Shown: positions 1 through 10,630 of the stretch, piece by piece | How positions within the stretch are numbered: position 1 is the first letter of the stretch | Layout: every line of letters starts with the position of its first letter | Assembly: GCF_016803395.1 (NCBI RefSeq) | Contig: NZ_JAEVHL010000005.1 | Location: forward strand, 31,129-95,128 | Source: Micromonospora tarensis | Lineage (GTDB): Bacteria; Actinomycetota; Actinomycetes; Mycobacteriales; Micromonosporaceae | Length of the DNA: 64,000 nt | Reading direction: 5' to 3' | Position numbers and translations under genes: made by a program | The notes under the pieces: generated by a model | Told to the model about the DNA's origin: nothing | Databases searched by the model: none | What the model saw: the letters and a program-made list of their open reading frames with translations, nothing else

Positions 1-1
1 C

Positions 2-991
2 ATCATGCGGCAACTGCGCGACGAGGGCATCGCCATCCTGTTCGTGACCCACTTCCTCGACCAGGTCTACGAGATCGCTGACCGGATCACCGTGCTGCGC
101 AACGGCGGGCTCGTCGGCGAGTACCTCACCGCCGAGCTGCCCCAGCTCTCCCTGGTGGAGAAGATGATCGGCAAGGAGCTCGACGTCCTGGAGGGCATCG
201 AGGAGCACGCCCGTCGGGACCTGGCCGCGCTGGAGGAGGGCACCCCGCTGGTGGCGGTGTCGAACTTCTCCCGCGCGGGCGCTGTCGAGCCGTTCAGTCT
301 CACCATCCACTCCGGCGAGGTGGTGGGCCTGGCCGGCCTGCTGGGCTCCGGGCGTACCGAGGTCGCGCGGTTGTTGTTCGGCGCCGATCGGACCGACGGT
401 GGACAGGTCGCCATCGACGGCACGGCGAGCAGCCTGCGCACCCCCGCCCAGGCCATCGACCACGGTGTCGGCTTCTGTTCCGAGAACCGCCGCGCCGAGG
501 GCATCGTCGCCGACCTGTCGGTGCGGGAGAACATGATCCTGGCCATGCAGGCGGCCCGCGGCTGGCTGCGGCCCATTCCGCGTCGTCGTCAGGACGAGCT
601 GGTCGACAAGTACATCAAGGCGCTCAACATCCGGCCGGCGGACCCGGAGGCGCCGGTCCGGAACCTCTCCGGCGGCAACCAGCAGAAGGTGCTCCTGGCC
701 CGCTGGCTGATCACCGAGCCGCGGCTGCTGATCCTGGACGAGCCGACCCGGGGCATCGACATCGGCGCGAAGACCGAGATCCAGAAGCTGGTGGCGCAGC
801 TGTCCGACGGTGGCATGGCGGTGCTGTTCATCTCCGCCGAGCTGGAGGAGGTGCTGCGGCTCAGTCACAAGGTGGCGGTGATGCGGGACCGGCAGATGGT
901 GGCGCAGCTCGCCAACGACGACAGCCTGGACGCCGACCGCATCATGCAGACCATCGCCAGCGGATCTCACCGGGAGGAGGCAGACCGATGA
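2..991 (+). CDS. Sugar ABC transporter ATP-binding protein, C-terminal part (5' end outside window)
   Basis: This is the C-terminal two thirds of a double-ATPase subunit of a carbohydrate importer (CUT2 class, RbsA/XylG/YtfR type); the reading frame is open to the window edge, so the start lies upstream. The first visible residues contain the H-loop of the first ABC domain (FVTHFLDQVYEIADR). The second domain has the degenerate Walker A GLLGSGRTEVARLLFG, the signature [14 protein letters not shown] and Walker [17 protein letters not shown], all typical of CUT2 proteins. The stop overlaps the next start (ATGA at 988-991), so it is translationally coupled to the two permeases and, beyond them, to araA. 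The predicted role is energising uptake of an arabinose- or furanose-type sugar at the cytoplasmic membrane; the substrate is inferred from araA. Confidence 0.93.
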   Translation: MMRQLRDEGIAILFVTHFLDQVYEIADRITVLRNGGLVGEYLTAELPQLSLVEKMIGKELDVLEGIEEHARRDLAALEEGTPLVAVSNFSRAGAVEPFSLTIHSGEVVGLAGLLGSGRTEVARLLFGADRTDGGQVAIDGTASSLRTPAQAIDHGVGFCSENRRAEGIVADLSVRENMILAMQAARGWLRPIPRRRQDELVDKYIKALNIRPADPEAPVRNLSGGNQQKVLLARWLITEPRLLILDEPTRGIDIGAKTEIQKLVAQLSDGGMAVLFISAELEEVLRLSHKVAVMRDRQMVAQLANDDSLDADRIMQTIASGSHREEADR

Positions 992-2057
992 GCGACACCA
1001 CGAGCCGCTACCGGACGATGATCGGTCACCGGCTGTTCTGGCCCGCCGCCGTGCTGTTCGTCATGCTCGCCGCGAACACCATCTATCGGCCCGGGTTCCT
1101 GTCCATCGAGCTCAAGGACGGGCACCTGTACGGCACGCCGATCGACATCCTGCGGCTGAGCGCGCCGCTGATCCTCGTAGCACTGGGCATGACCCTGGTC
1201 ATCTCCACCGGCGGCATCGACCTCTCGGTCGGCTCGCTCTGCGCGATCAGCGCGCGATCGCCTGCATGTACATCAGCAAGCAGCCCGACCAGAACAGCCT
1301 CGGCGTGGTGCTGACCGCCCTCGCGATGGCGATGGGCGTCTCGCTGGTGCTCGGCGCCTGGAACGGGGTGCTGGTGGCAGTGATCGGTATCCAACCGATT
1401 ATCGCCACCCTGATCCTGATGGTGGCCGGTCGGGGCCTCGCCCAGCTGGTCACCGAGGGTCAGATCATCACCATCAACTCCGAGCCGTACCGGGCGATCG
1501 GCCTGGGTCACGCGCTGACCCTGCCGCTGGCCATCTTCATCGCCCTCGCCGCGGCCCTGCTCGTCGCCGCGTTCACCAGGCGGACCGCGCTCGGCATGAT
1601 CGTCGAGTCGGTGGGCGGTAACTCCGAGGCCAGCCGGTTGGCGGGCATTCGCTCCGGCCGGGTGGTGTTCCTCGTCTACGTGGTCAGCGCCGCGTGCGCC
1701 GCGGTGGCCGGCTTCATGATGACCGCGAACGTGTCCAGCGCCGACGGCAACGCGGCCGGTCTCTGGGTGGAGCTGGACGCGATCCTCGCGGTCGTCATCG
1801 GCGGCACGTCCCTCGCGGGCGGCCGGTTCTTCCTCAGTGGCACGATCATCGGTGCGCTGATCATCCAGACCCTGACCACCACGGTGTACGCCATGAACAT
1901 CTCGCCGCAGACGTCGCTGCTGTTCAAGGCGGTCGTCGTCATCGCCGTCTGCCTCATCCAGGCGCCGGCCTTCCGGGCCCGGTTCCGCCGCCGCAGGCGC
2001 GGCACCCCGCCGCCCGTCGCCATCGCCGACAAGCCGAAGGAGCAGGTGCCGGCATGA
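988..2057 (+). pseudogene. ytfT: Sugar ABC transporter permease, YtfT-like, interrupted by a -1 frameshift
   Basis: This is a CUT2 permease of the RbsC/YtfT family. The first 88 codons run in one frame and contain the family motif [12 protein letters not shown]. From about 1250-1254 homology continues one frame back (CMYISKQPDQNSLG through to KPKEQVPA, stop 2055-2057). Adding one G or C at AGCGCGCGATCG restores a single protein of about 356 residues with the normal string of membrane helices. Both halves are fully conserved and keep high GC3, so the lesion is either very recent or a sequencing error. The start overlaps the ATPase stop and the stop overlaps the next permease start. It would form the transmembrane channel with the YjfF-like protein. 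As written, the sequence gives a 108-residue truncated product. Confidence 0.85.
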
Positions 2058-3043
2058 CCACTGGATCGCTCACCGCCCCTCGGACCCGGTTCCGACTGCC
2101 GAGGCGGCAGATACCGGTGCTGGCGACGCTCGCGCTGCTGCTGGTGATGTACGGCATCGGTGTGTCCCAGTACACGGCGTTCTCCAACGTGCAGGTCATC
2201 TTCAACGTCTTCATCGACAACGGCTTCCTGCTCGTGGTCGCGGTGGGCATGACCTTCGTGATCCTCACCGGCGGCATCGACCTGTCGGTGGGCTCGGTGG
2301 TCGCGATGACGGCGATGGTGTCGGCCGCGCTGCTGCAGAACGGCATGCCGGCGGCGCTGGTGCTGGTCATCGCCCTGCTCATCGGCCCCACGCTCGGCCT
2401 GCTGATGGGTTGCGCCATCCATTTCTTCGAGATCCAGCCGTTCATCGTGACGCTCGCCGGGATGTTCTTCGCCCGGGGCATGTGCACGTTCATCTCCGGC
2501 GCGTCGATCCCGATCACCGACGGGTTCTGGACCTCGATGTCGCAGGAGCGGATCGGCAACCCCGCCGGCAACTTCGTGTCGATCAGCGTGCTGATCGCCT
2601 TCGCCGTGGTCGCCGTCGCCGCGTACACGCTGGCCTACACCCGGCTGGGGCGCAACGTGTACGCCATCGGCGGCAACCCGCAGTCGGCGCTGCTGATGGG
2701 TCTGCCGGTGGGTCGCACCCGGATCGCCGTCTACACGATCAGTGGTCTGTGCTCGGCGATCGGCGGCATCCTGCTGTCCTTCTACACCCTCTCCGGCGCT
2801 CCGCTGATCGCGGTGGGGATGGAGCTGGACGTCATCGCCGCCGTCGTCATCGGTGGCACGGTGCTCACCGGAGGTGCCGGCTACGTCTTCGGCACGGTGC
2901 TCGGCGTCCTGGTCCTGGGCGTGATCCAGACCCTCATCACCTTCGACGGGAGCCTCAACTCCTGGTGGACCAAGATCGTGATTGGCGGCCTGCTCTTCGC
3001 GTTCATCCTTCTCCAGCGCCTCATCGGAATTCGTTACAAGTGA
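2054..3043 (+). CDS. yjfF: Sugar ABC transporter permease, YjfF-like
   Basis: This 329-residue integral membrane protein is the second permease of the importer. The N-terminal basic stretch is followed by about eight to ten hydrophobic segments. The motif [15 protein letters not shown] near residue 75 and [22 protein letters not shown] near residue 260 are hallmarks of CUT2 permeases of the ribose/galactofuranose group. Two different permeases beside one double ATPase is the layout of the E. coli YtfQRT-YjfF galactofuranose system, which supports heterodimer formation with the upstream gene. The start at 2054 overlaps the upstream stop (ATGA). araA follows 26 bp downstream, so transport and the first catabolic step are probably co-transcribed. 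The sugar specificity (L-arabinose, probably furanose form) is inference from context. Confidence 0.92.
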   Translation: MTTGSLTAPRTRFRLPRRQIPVLATLALLLVMYGIGVSQYTAFSNVQVIFNVFIDNGFLLVVAVGMTFVILTGGIDLSVGSVVAMTAMVSAALLQNGMPAALVLVIALLIGPTLGLLMGCAIHFFEIQPFIVTLAGMFFARGMCTFISGASIPITDGFWTSMSQERIGNPAGNFVSISVLIAFAVVAVAAYTLAYTRLGRNVYAIGGNPQSALLMGLPVGRTRIAVYTISGLCSAIGGILLSFYTLSGAPLIAVGMELDVIAAVVIGGTVLTGGAGYVFGTVLGVLVLGVIQTLITFDGSLNSWWTKIVIGGLLFAFILLQRLIGIRYK

Positions 3044-3069
3044 CCGCCCCTCTCGCGGAAGGCAACCCC

Positions 3070-4572
3070 ATGGCACCACACACCGCACCCGAGATCTGGT
3101 TCCTCACCGGCAGCCAAGGCATGTACGGCGAGGAGACGCTCCGCCAGGTGGCCGAGCAGTCCCGTCAGATCGCGGCCGCACTCGACGACTCACCGCAGAT
3201 TCCCGCCCGAGTGGTCTGGAAGCCCGTCCTGACCAACAGCGGCGAGATCCTGCAGGTCTGCCGGGACGCCGCCGCCCAGGGCGCGATCGGGGTCATCGCC
3301 TGGATGCACACGTTCTCACCGGCGAAGATGTGGATCTCGGGTCTGGACGCGCTGCAGACGCCGCTGCTGCACCTGCACACCCAGGCCAACGTTCTGTTGC
3401 CCTGGAACGACATCGACATGGACTTCATGAACCTGAACCAGGCCGCCCACGGCGACCGCGAGTTCGGGTACATCCAGACCCGTCTTGGGGTGGCCCGCAA
3501 GACGGTGGCCGGCCACGTCAGCGACCCGCGGGTGGCCGCTCGGGTCGGGGCGTGGGCGCGTGCCGCGCTGGGCTGGTCGGCGATGCGGTCGCTGCGGCTG
3601 GCCCGCTTCGGTGACAACATGCGCGACGTCGCGGTGACCGAGGGCGACAAGGTCGAGGCGGAGCTGCGCTTCGGGGTCTCGGTCAACACCTACGGCGTCA
3701 ACGACCTGGTCGAGGTGGTCGGCGAGGTCACCGACGCGCAGGTGGACGACCTGGTGAAGGAGTACGAGGACACCTACCGCATCGTCGGCGAGCTGCTCTC
3801 CGGGGGCGAGCGGCACGACTCGCTGCGCTACGCCGCACGCCTGGAGCTGGGCATGCGGGCGTTCCTGGACGCGGGCGGGTTCCGGGCGTTCACCACGAAC
3901 TTCGAGGACCTCGGCGGGCTGCGTCAGCTGCCGGGCATCGCCGTCCAGCGGTTGATGGCCGACGGCTACGGCTTCGGTGGTGAGGGTGACTGGAAGACCT
4001 CAGTTTTGGTGCACACCCTCAAGTCGATGTCGGTGGGCGTGGACGGCGGCACGTCGTTCATGGAGGACTACACCTACGACCTCACCCCGGGTGAGGAACT
4101 GGTGCTCGGCGCCCACATGCTCGAGGTCTGCCCGACCATCGCGTCCGACGTGCCCAAGGTGGAGATCCACCCGCTGAGCATCGGTGGCCGGGAGGACCCG
4201 GTCCGGCTGGTGTTCGACGCCGCACCCGGCCCGGCTGTGGTGCTGGGGCTGGCCGACATGGGGGAGCGCTTCCGGCTCGTCGCCAACGAGATCGACGTGG
4301 TGTCCCCGCCGCAGCCGCTGCGCCGGCTGCCGGTGGCCCGGGCGGTCTGGCGGCCGCGACCCGACCTGCCGGTGTCGGCCGAGGCGTGGATCACCGCGGG
4401 CGCACCGCACCACACCGTGCTCTCCCAGGCGGTGGGCGTGGAGGAGCTGCACGACCTGGCCGAGATGAGCCGCACCGAACTCGTGGTCATCGACGCCGAC
4501 ACGGAGCCCCGCCGCTTCGCCGACGAGCTGCGGTGGAACCAGGCCTACCACCGGCTGGCTCGCGGCTTCTGA
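3070..4572 (+). CDS. araA: L-arabinose isomerase
   Basis: This cytoplasmic enzyme converts L-arabinose to L-ribulose, the first step of arabinose catabolism. Its 500 residues equal the usual family length. The N-terminus [13 protein letters not shown] is the family signature. Metal-site regions are intact: [34 protein letters not shown] and, near the C-terminus, [13 protein letters not shown]. In E. coli AraA the fourth motif reads YTYHF, and here the His is Asp. The ATG at 3070 is preceded by GGAAGG about seven bases upstream. It is the last gene of the ATPase-permease-permease-araA unit and is followed by a strong terminator. araB and araD are not in the window; they may lie upstream. High confidence. 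Confidence 0.97.
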   Translation: MAPHTAPEIWFLTGSQGMYGEETLRQVAEQSRQIAAALDDSPQIPARVVWKPVLTNSGEILQVCRDAAAQGAIGVIAWMHTFSPAKMWISGLDALQTPLLHLHTQANVLLPWNDIDMDFMNLNQAAHGDREFGYIQTRLGVARKTVAGHVSDPRVAARVGAWARAALGWSAMRSLRLARFGDNMRDVAVTEGDKVEAELRFGVSVNTYGVNDLVEVVGEVTDAQVDDLVKEYEDTYRIVGELLSGGERHDSLRYAARLELGMRAFLDAGGFRAFTTNFEDLGGLRQLPGIAVQRLMADGYGFGGEGDWKTSVLVHTLKSMSVGVDGGTSFMEDYTYDLTPGEELVLGAHMLEVCPTIASDVPKVEIHPLSIGGREDPVRLVFDAAPGPAVVLGLADMGERFRLVANEIDVVSPPQPLRRLPVARAVWRPRPDLPVSAEAWITAGAPHHTVLSQAVGVEELHDLAEMSRTELVVIDADTEPRRFADELRWNQAYHRLARGF

Positions 4573-4598
4573 CCCGCGCGGCCTGATCGCGCTCGACC

Positions 4599-4638
4599 CG
4601 GGTGGTCCATCCCTGCCTGCGGCGGGGTGGACCACCCG
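4599..4638 (+). terminator. Rho-independent-type hairpin after araA
   Basis: A hairpin with arms CGGGTGGTCCA (4599-4609) and TGGACCACCCG (4628-4638), extended inward by TCCC/GGGG pairing around a ten-base loop. It lies 27 bp after the araA stop. No T-run follows, as is usual in high-GC actinomycetes. Confidence 0.75.
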
Positions 4639-4682
4639 TTCGCGCGTGCTACCGGCGTGCCGCGCGGCGGCCGTGTTACGGC

Positions 4683-4711
4683 TTGACTAACAGCATGTTA
4701 TCGCTCACAGT
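4683..4711 (+). promoter_or_regulatory. GH43 promoter with LacI-type operator 1
   Basis: TTGACT (4683-4688) is followed after 17 bp by CACAGT (4706-4711), a weak -10. The 14-bp element TGTTATCGCTCACA at 4696-4709 overlaps it and differs at two positions from the palindrome TGTTAGCGCTAACA shared by the other sites in this locus. The element is directly visible; its use by the LacI protein at 7390-8397 is inferred. Confidence 0.6.
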
Positions 4712-4810
4712 CTATAGCCAAGATGGTCGATGTCTCTGGCTGTCCGGCCACGCGCGCGTTCCACCTCTCTCGGTTGCGGCAGCTCAGCGTCGCGACTGTC
4801 GGGCTGGCGG

Positions 4811-4824
4811 TGTTAGCGATCACA
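4811..4824 (+). promoter_or_regulatory. LacI-type operator 2 upstream of GH43
   Basis: TGTTAGCGATCACA also differs at two positions from TGTTAGCGCTAACA. It lies 115 bp downstream of operator 1 and 87 bp before the GH43 start. Two sites 115 bp apart (11 helical turns) would suit repression by looping. The remaining bases of the 338-bp gap 4573-4910 show only the araA terminator, the two operators and a GAGGAGG ribosome site at 4901. Confidence 0.6.
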
Positions 4825-4910
4825 TGGTCGGACCTCGGTCAGCTCGGTGCCCCGCCCGGTGCCGCGGACGCCGACCCAGATCGCTCGGTTCGCGTCAGCA
4901 GAGGAGGATC

Positions 4911-7016
4911 ATGCTTTCCATCGGTCGGGTTCCCCGGGGTGCGCCACGTCGGCGCGGGTGGCTGTCGAGACTTGCTGTCGCCGCGATGACACTGGTGGTC
5001 GGTGGCGCGGCCGCAGCCGTCGCCGCGGCGCCCGCGTCAGCGGCGACTGTCGACACCAGTGCCTGGTACGTGTTGGTGAACCGCAACAGCGGCAAGGCCC
5101 TGGACGTGTACAACCTGGCGACCAACGACGGTGCGCGGATCACGCAGTGGACCCGCAACAATGGCAACCAGCAGCAGTGGCAGTTCGTCGACTCCGGTGG
5201 TGGCTACTACCGGTTGAAGTCGCGGCTGTCCGGCAAGGTGTTGGACGTCTCGGGCTTCTCGACCGCCAACGGCGCCAGCATCGTGCAGTGGAGCGACACC
5301 AACGGCACCAACCAGCAGTTCCGGTTGGCCGACTCGGACAGCGGCTACGTCCGGCTGATCAACCGGAACAGCAACAAGGTGATGGAGGTGCAGGGCGCCT
5401 CGACCGCCGACGGCGGCAACATCGTGCAGTACGACGACTGGAGCGGCACCAACCAGCAGTGGCAGCTCGTCCGCGTCGACGGCGGCACCGACCCCACCAC
5501 GCCGCCCCCGTCGAACGGCACCTTCTCGAACCCGGCAATCTGGCAGGACTTCGCGGACGTCGACATCATCCGGGTCGACAACGCCTACTACCTGTCGGCG
5601 TCCACCATGCACTACTCGCCGGGCGCGCCGGTGCTGCGCTCCTACGACCTGGTGAACTGGGAGTTCGCCGGGCACTCCGTACCGCGCCTGGACTTCGGGT
5701 CGAAGTACGACATGAACGGCGGCAACGCGTACGTCGACGGGATCTGGGCGTCGACGTTGAACTACCGGCCGAGCAACCGGACGTACTACTGGGCCGGGTG
5801 CATTGACTTCGCGCAGACCCACATCTACACCGCGTCCGCCGTCGACGGCGCGTGGAGCAAGCACACCACCATCCCGAACTGCTACTACGACGCCGGGATG
5901 CTGATCGACGACAACGACACCATGTACGTGGCGTACGGCAACGGCACCATCAGCGTGGCCCAGCTGTCCGCTGACGGGAAGTCCCAGGTCCGCGCCCAGC
6001 AGGTGTACCAGACGCCGTCGAGCATCGGGACGCTGGAGGGCGCCCGCTTCTACAAGCGCAACGGCGCCTACTACATCTGGCTCACCCGCCCGGCCAACGG
6101 CCAGTACGTGCTGAAGTCGACGAACGGTCCGTTCGGCCCGTACGAGCAGCGTCAGGTCCTGCTCAACCTGCCCGGCCCGATCTCCGGCGGCGGTGTGCCA
6201 CACCAGGGCGGGCTGGTGCAGACCCAGAACGGCGACTGGTACTACATGTCCTTCGTCGACGCGTACCCCGGTGGTCGGATGCCGGCCCTGGCGCCGATCA
6301 CCTGGACCGGCGACGGTTGGCCCGTGTTGCAGACGGTCAACGGCACGTGGGGCAGCTCGTACCCGAAGCCGAACCTGCCGGCGCCGCCCCGGGCGGTCAA
6401 GCCGCTCACCGGCACCGACACCTTCGCCGGCACCACGCTGGGCCCGCAGTGGGAGTGGAACCACAACCCGGACAACAGCAAGTGGTCGGTCAACAACGGG
6501 CTCAACCTGCAGACCGCCACCGTCACCGGGGATCTGTACAAGGCGCGCAACACCCTGACCCACCGCATCCAGGGGCCCACCTCGACCGCCACCATCGAGC
6601 TGGACTACTCCACCATGCGCGACGGTGACCGCACCGGTCTGGCGGTGCTGCGCAACTCGTCCGCCTGGATCGGAGTTCGGCGGGACAACGGGGCCACCCG
6701 TCTGGTCATGCAGAACGGTCTCACGATGGACGGCAGTTGGAACACCACGAGCACCGGCAGCGAGGTGGCGAGCACCGCCGTCTCCGGGGGCCGGATCTGG
6801 CTGCGCGCCAACGCCGACATCAGACCCGGATCCGGCCGACAGGCCCGCTTCTCGTACAGCACGGACGGGGTCAACTTCACCTCGTTCGGCAACGCCCTGA
6901 CGCTGGCGAACAACTGGCAGTTCTTCATGGGCTACCGCTTCGCCATCTTCAACCACGCCACCCAGGCGCTCGGTGGCGCGGTCACCGTGCGGCGGTTCGA
7001 TCTGACCACACCGTGA
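4911..7016 (+). CDS. Secreted GH43 arabinofuranosidase/xylosidase with N-terminal ricin-type lectin domain
   Basis: This 701-residue exported glycosidase has a basic start and a hydrophobic signal peptide ending near PASAATVD (about residue 45). Residues 46-185 hold three ricin-B/CBM13-like repeats (NGNQQQW, NGTNQQF, SGTNQQW), followed by a Pro/Thr linker. The GH43 five-bladed propeller spans about 200-490. FSNPAIWQDFADVDII carries the probable catalytic base Asp, NCYYDAGMLID the pKa-modulating Asp, and GTLEGARFYKRNG the acid Glu. From about residue 500 there is a concanavalin-like C-terminal module (TDTFAGTTLGPQWEW) of the GH43-associated type. It probably releases arabinose or xylose from plant hemicellulose outside the cell and so feeds the adjacent importers. 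The ATG at 4911 has GAGGAGG three bases upstream. The exact substrate cannot be fixed from sequence. Confidence 0.93.
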   Translation: MLSIGRVPRGAPRRRGWLSRLAVAAMTLVVGGAAAAVAAAPASAATVDTSAWYVLVNRNSGKALDVYNLATNDGARITQWTRNNGNQQQWQFVDSGGGYYRLKSRLSGKVLDVSGFSTANGASIVQWSDTNGTNQQFRLADSDSGYVRLINRNSNKVMEVQGASTADGGNIVQYDDWSGTNQQWQLVRVDGGTDPTTPPPSNGTFSNPAIWQDFADVDIIRVDNAYYLSASTMHYSPGAPVLRSYDLVNWEFAGHSVPRLDFGSKYDMNGGNAYVDGIWASTLNYRPSNRTYYWAGCIDFAQTHIYTASAVDGAWSKHTTIPNCYYDAGMLIDDNDTMYVAYGNGTISVAQLSADGKSQVRAQQVYQTPSSIGTLEGARFYKRNGAYYIWLTRPANGQYVLKSTNGPFGPYEQRQVLLNLPGPISGGGVPHQGGLVQTQNGDWYYMSFVDAYPGGRMPALAPITWTGDGWPVLQTVNGTWGSSYPKPNLPAPPRAVKPLTGTDTFAGTTLGPQWEWNHNPDNSKWSVNNGLNLQTATVTGDLYKARNTLTHRIQGPTSTATIELDYSTMRDGDRTGLAVLRNSSAWIGVRRDNGATRLVMQNGLTMDGSWNTTSTGSEVASTAVSGGRIWLRANADIRPGSGRQARFSYSTDGVNFTSFGNALTLANNWQFFMGYRFAIFNHATQALGGAVTVRRFDLTTP

Positions 7017-7114
7017 CACCAGTCACACAACTGTCGAGTTGACCGGTGGCGTGGGCGGCGTACGCCTGCCGTCGCCGCGAGCCCGCACCACCGGCTGCCG
7101 TCCCCGCCGGCCTG

Positions 7115-7141
7115 CCCCCCGCTCTGTCCAGGAGCGGGGGG
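7115..7141 (+). terminator. Terminator hairpin after GH43 gene
   Basis: Perfect 10-bp stem CCCCCCGCTC / GAGCGGGGGG with a seven-base loop, about 100 bp after the GH43 stop. Confidence 0.75.
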
Positions 7142-7389
7142 TGGGCCGGTGTCGGCCCGACCGGACCGGCACTCGGCGCGGGAACTGTGTTGCACGACTC
7201 CGGCGCATTGCCCGGTCCCGGCAGTGCCGTGCCCTATTCGGGGCTGTTGCTGGCGTAGACTGTCGGCGATCCAGCGCTGGTCACCTGGGATTCAGCACCG
7301 GCGTGGTGACTGAGCGAGGGGGATCGGGCCGGGCCGCTCCAGTCGACGTCGACCGGGCCGCGGGCCGGAGACGTAGCGGGGGGAGCGAA
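7142..7389 (+). other. Leader region of the lacI gene
   Basis: Between the GH43 terminator and lacI no gene or copy of the TGTTAnCGCTnACA operator was found. A TAGACT hexamer at 7256-7261 could be a -10 but has no convincing -35. GGGGGGAG at 7378-7385 is the ribosome site for the ATG at 7390. Autoregulation through the same operator is therefore not supported here. Confidence 0.4.
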
Positions 7390-8397
7390 ATGGCCGTCCA
7401 CGGTCCCGCGATGACGGACGTCGCCCGTCTCGCCGGTGTCTCCCATCAAACCGTGTCGCGGGTGCTCAACGGGCACCCCAACGTCCGTGAGCAGACCCGG
7501 CTTCGGGTGCGGGCGGCGATCGCCGAACTCGGCTACCGCCCCAACGGCGCGGCACGCGCGCTGGTGACCGGCCGATCGCAGGTCATCGGGGTGGTGGCGC
7601 AGAACACGACGCTCTACGGTCCGGCGTCGCTGCTGGCGGCGCTGGAGCAGACCGCCGCGGAGGAGGGCTTCGCGGTCAGCGTCGGCAGCGTGCGGAACCT
7701 GGACCACCGCTCGATCTCGGCGGCGGTTGAGCGGCACCTGTCGCACCGGGTCGCCGGCATCGTGGTCATCGCGCCGGTCGAGTCGGCCGGTGAGGCGTTG
7801 GAACGCCTGCCGAAGGACGTCCCGCTGGTCACTGTCGACGGCGACCCGAGCCGGCCGGTGCCCCTGGTGACTGTCGACCAGGTGGCGGGTGCACGGGCGG
7901 CGACGCAGCATCTGCTCGACGCCGGCCACCGCACCGTCTGGCACGTCTCCGGGCCGTCCGACTGGTTCGACAGCGTCGGGCGGATCGACGGCTGGCGGCA
8001 GGCACTGCTGGCCGCCGGGCTGGAGCCGCCGCCACCGATGCCGGGGGACTGGTCCGCGGCCTCGGGTTACCGGTCCGGGCAGATGTTGGCGCGCATGCCC
8101 GAGGTCACCGCCGTCTTCACCGCCAACGACCACCTCGCGCTCGGTGTGCTGCGGGCGTTGCACGAGTTCGGTCGGCGGGTGCCGCACGACATCAGCGTGG
8201 TCGGCTTCGACGACGTGCCGGAGGCGGCATACTTCATCCCCCCGCTGACCACCGTCCGGCCGGACTTCGACGCGGTGGCGCGGGCGAGCCTGCAGATGCT
8301 GCTGACCCAGATCGAGTCGGGCACCGGCGGGGCGCTGCGGCAGACCGTCGCGCCGGCCCTCGTCGCCCGCGAGAGCGTCGGCCCACCGCGTCGCTGA
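7390..8397 (+). CDS. LacI-family transcriptional repressor
   Basis: This 335-residue one-component sugar regulator has an N-terminal helix-turn-helix and hinge at residues 8-60 (MTDVARLAGVSHQTVSRVLN, then ELGYRPNGAARAL). A periplasmic-binding-protein-like effector domain follows, with the usual features VIGVVAQNT, VDQVAGARAATQHLLDAGH, FTANDHLALGVLRALHE and VVGFDDVPEA. The start is the ATG at 7390 with GGGGAG just upstream; longer versions of the frame have no ribosome site. It lies between a GH43 and a GH27 gene and upstream of a chvE-mmsAB importer, all with the same palindromic site in their promoters. It is therefore the likely repressor of this pentose regulon, relieved by a sugar such as L-arabinose. 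The effector is inferred. Confidence 0.93.
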   Translation: MAVHGPAMTDVARLAGVSHQTVSRVLNGHPNVREQTRLRVRAAIAELGYRPNGAARALVTGRSQVIGVVAQNTTLYGPASLLAALEQTAAEEGFAVSVGSVRNLDHRSISAAVERHLSHRVAGIVVIAPVESAGEALERLPKDVPLVTVDGDPSRPVPLVTVDQVAGARAATQHLLDAGHRTVWHVSGPSDWFDSVGRIDGWRQALLAAGLEPPPPMPGDWSAASGYRSGQMLARMPEVTAVFTANDHLALGVLRALHEFGRRVPHDISVVGFDDVPEAAYFIPPLTTVRPDFDAVARASLQMLLTQIESGTGGALRQTVAPALVARESVGPPRR

Positions 8398-8405
8398 CGG
8401 TCGGT

Positions 8406-8430
8406 CACACCGGCGACGCCGCCGGGTGTG
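8406..8430 (+). terminator. Possible terminator after lacI
   Basis: CACACCGGC pairs with GCCGGGTGTG around a six-base loop with one bulged base, starting nine bases after the lacI stop. It is weaker than the other hairpins in the window. Confidence 0.45.
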
Positions 8431-8551
8431 CGAGCTGCCCGCCGCTGTCATCAGTGCATGTCGATGCTCCGTTTCCTGACTGATAAGACGCGACTCGATG
8501 GCGCGCCGGGGGCGCGATATCGACGCGTGGTGATATGACGTCGGGAAGCTA

Positions 8552-8606
8552 TTGAACCTCGTGAAATGTCGCCGTAACATGACTGACGTCTCTGTTAACG
8601 CTAACA
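8552..8606 (+). promoter_or_regulatory. GH27 promoter with LacI-type operator
   Basis: TTGAAC (8552-8557) and TAACAT (8575-8580) are spaced by 17 bp, a good vegetative promoter. The operator TGTTAACGCTAACA (8593-8606) has one departure from a perfect palindrome. It starts about six bases after the expected transcription start, a position that blocks elongation or clearance. It is 76 bp upstream of the GH27 start codon. Confidence 0.75.
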
Positions 8607-8636
8607 AAAATTGGCGTCCAGCTATCAGCCTGCTGA

Positions 8637-10328
<1,692 letters not shown>

Positions 10329-10375
10329 CTGCCCGGGCTCCGCGGCCGGCCAGGTCGCGGCAGTCCACCTGAATG

Positions 10376-10415
10376 CTGGTGCCCGCGGATGACCGCCGTC
10401 GTCCGCGGGCACCAG
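10376..10415 (+). terminator. Strong terminator after GH27 gene
   Basis: Stem of 18 pairs: CTGGTGCCCGCGGA (10376-10389), a T-G wobble and GAC/GTC close to a four-base CGCC loop, returning as TCCGCGGGCACCAG (10402-10415). It is the clearest terminator in the first 15 kb. Confidence 0.85.
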
Positions 10416-10541
10416 CCTGTCCGGCAACGCGACGATGACGCCGAGTCGTCACCTCCCGCCCTTCCGGCGGATCGATCACATGACTACGCTCGCCTGGATG
10501 CGCCGTTACGAGACCGTGACACCGGTATTACCGGCCAGGTG

Positions 10542-10569
10542 TTGACGCAATCTATGTGAGCGCTAACAC
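10542..10569 (+). promoter_or_regulatory. chvE-mmsAB promoter with LacI-type operator
   Basis: TTGACG (10542-10547), a 16-bp spacer and TAACAC (10564-10569). The operator TGTGAGCGCTAACA (10555-10568) fills the spacer and -10. It is 62 bp upstream of the GTG start. It matches 13 of 14 positions of TGTTAGCGCTAACA. Confidence 0.7.
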
Positions 10570-10630
10570 TACCCGAAAGATGACAGTTGGCCCCGGCAGT
10601 CGGCGGGGGAGTCCAAGAGAGGAGAACCCC

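Noticed and set aside
1676..3088. 470-codon open frame on the minus strand opposite the permease genes
   Set aside because: It is antisense to two conserved permeases, is rich in His/Arg/Asp as expected from reverse reading of GC-rich codons, and has no domain.
5037..7019. 660-codon minus-strand open frame opposite the GH43 gene
   Set aside because: Composition (Val/Arg/Asp/His) is typical of the antisense of high-GC genes; the plus strand encodes a complete GH43 enzyme.
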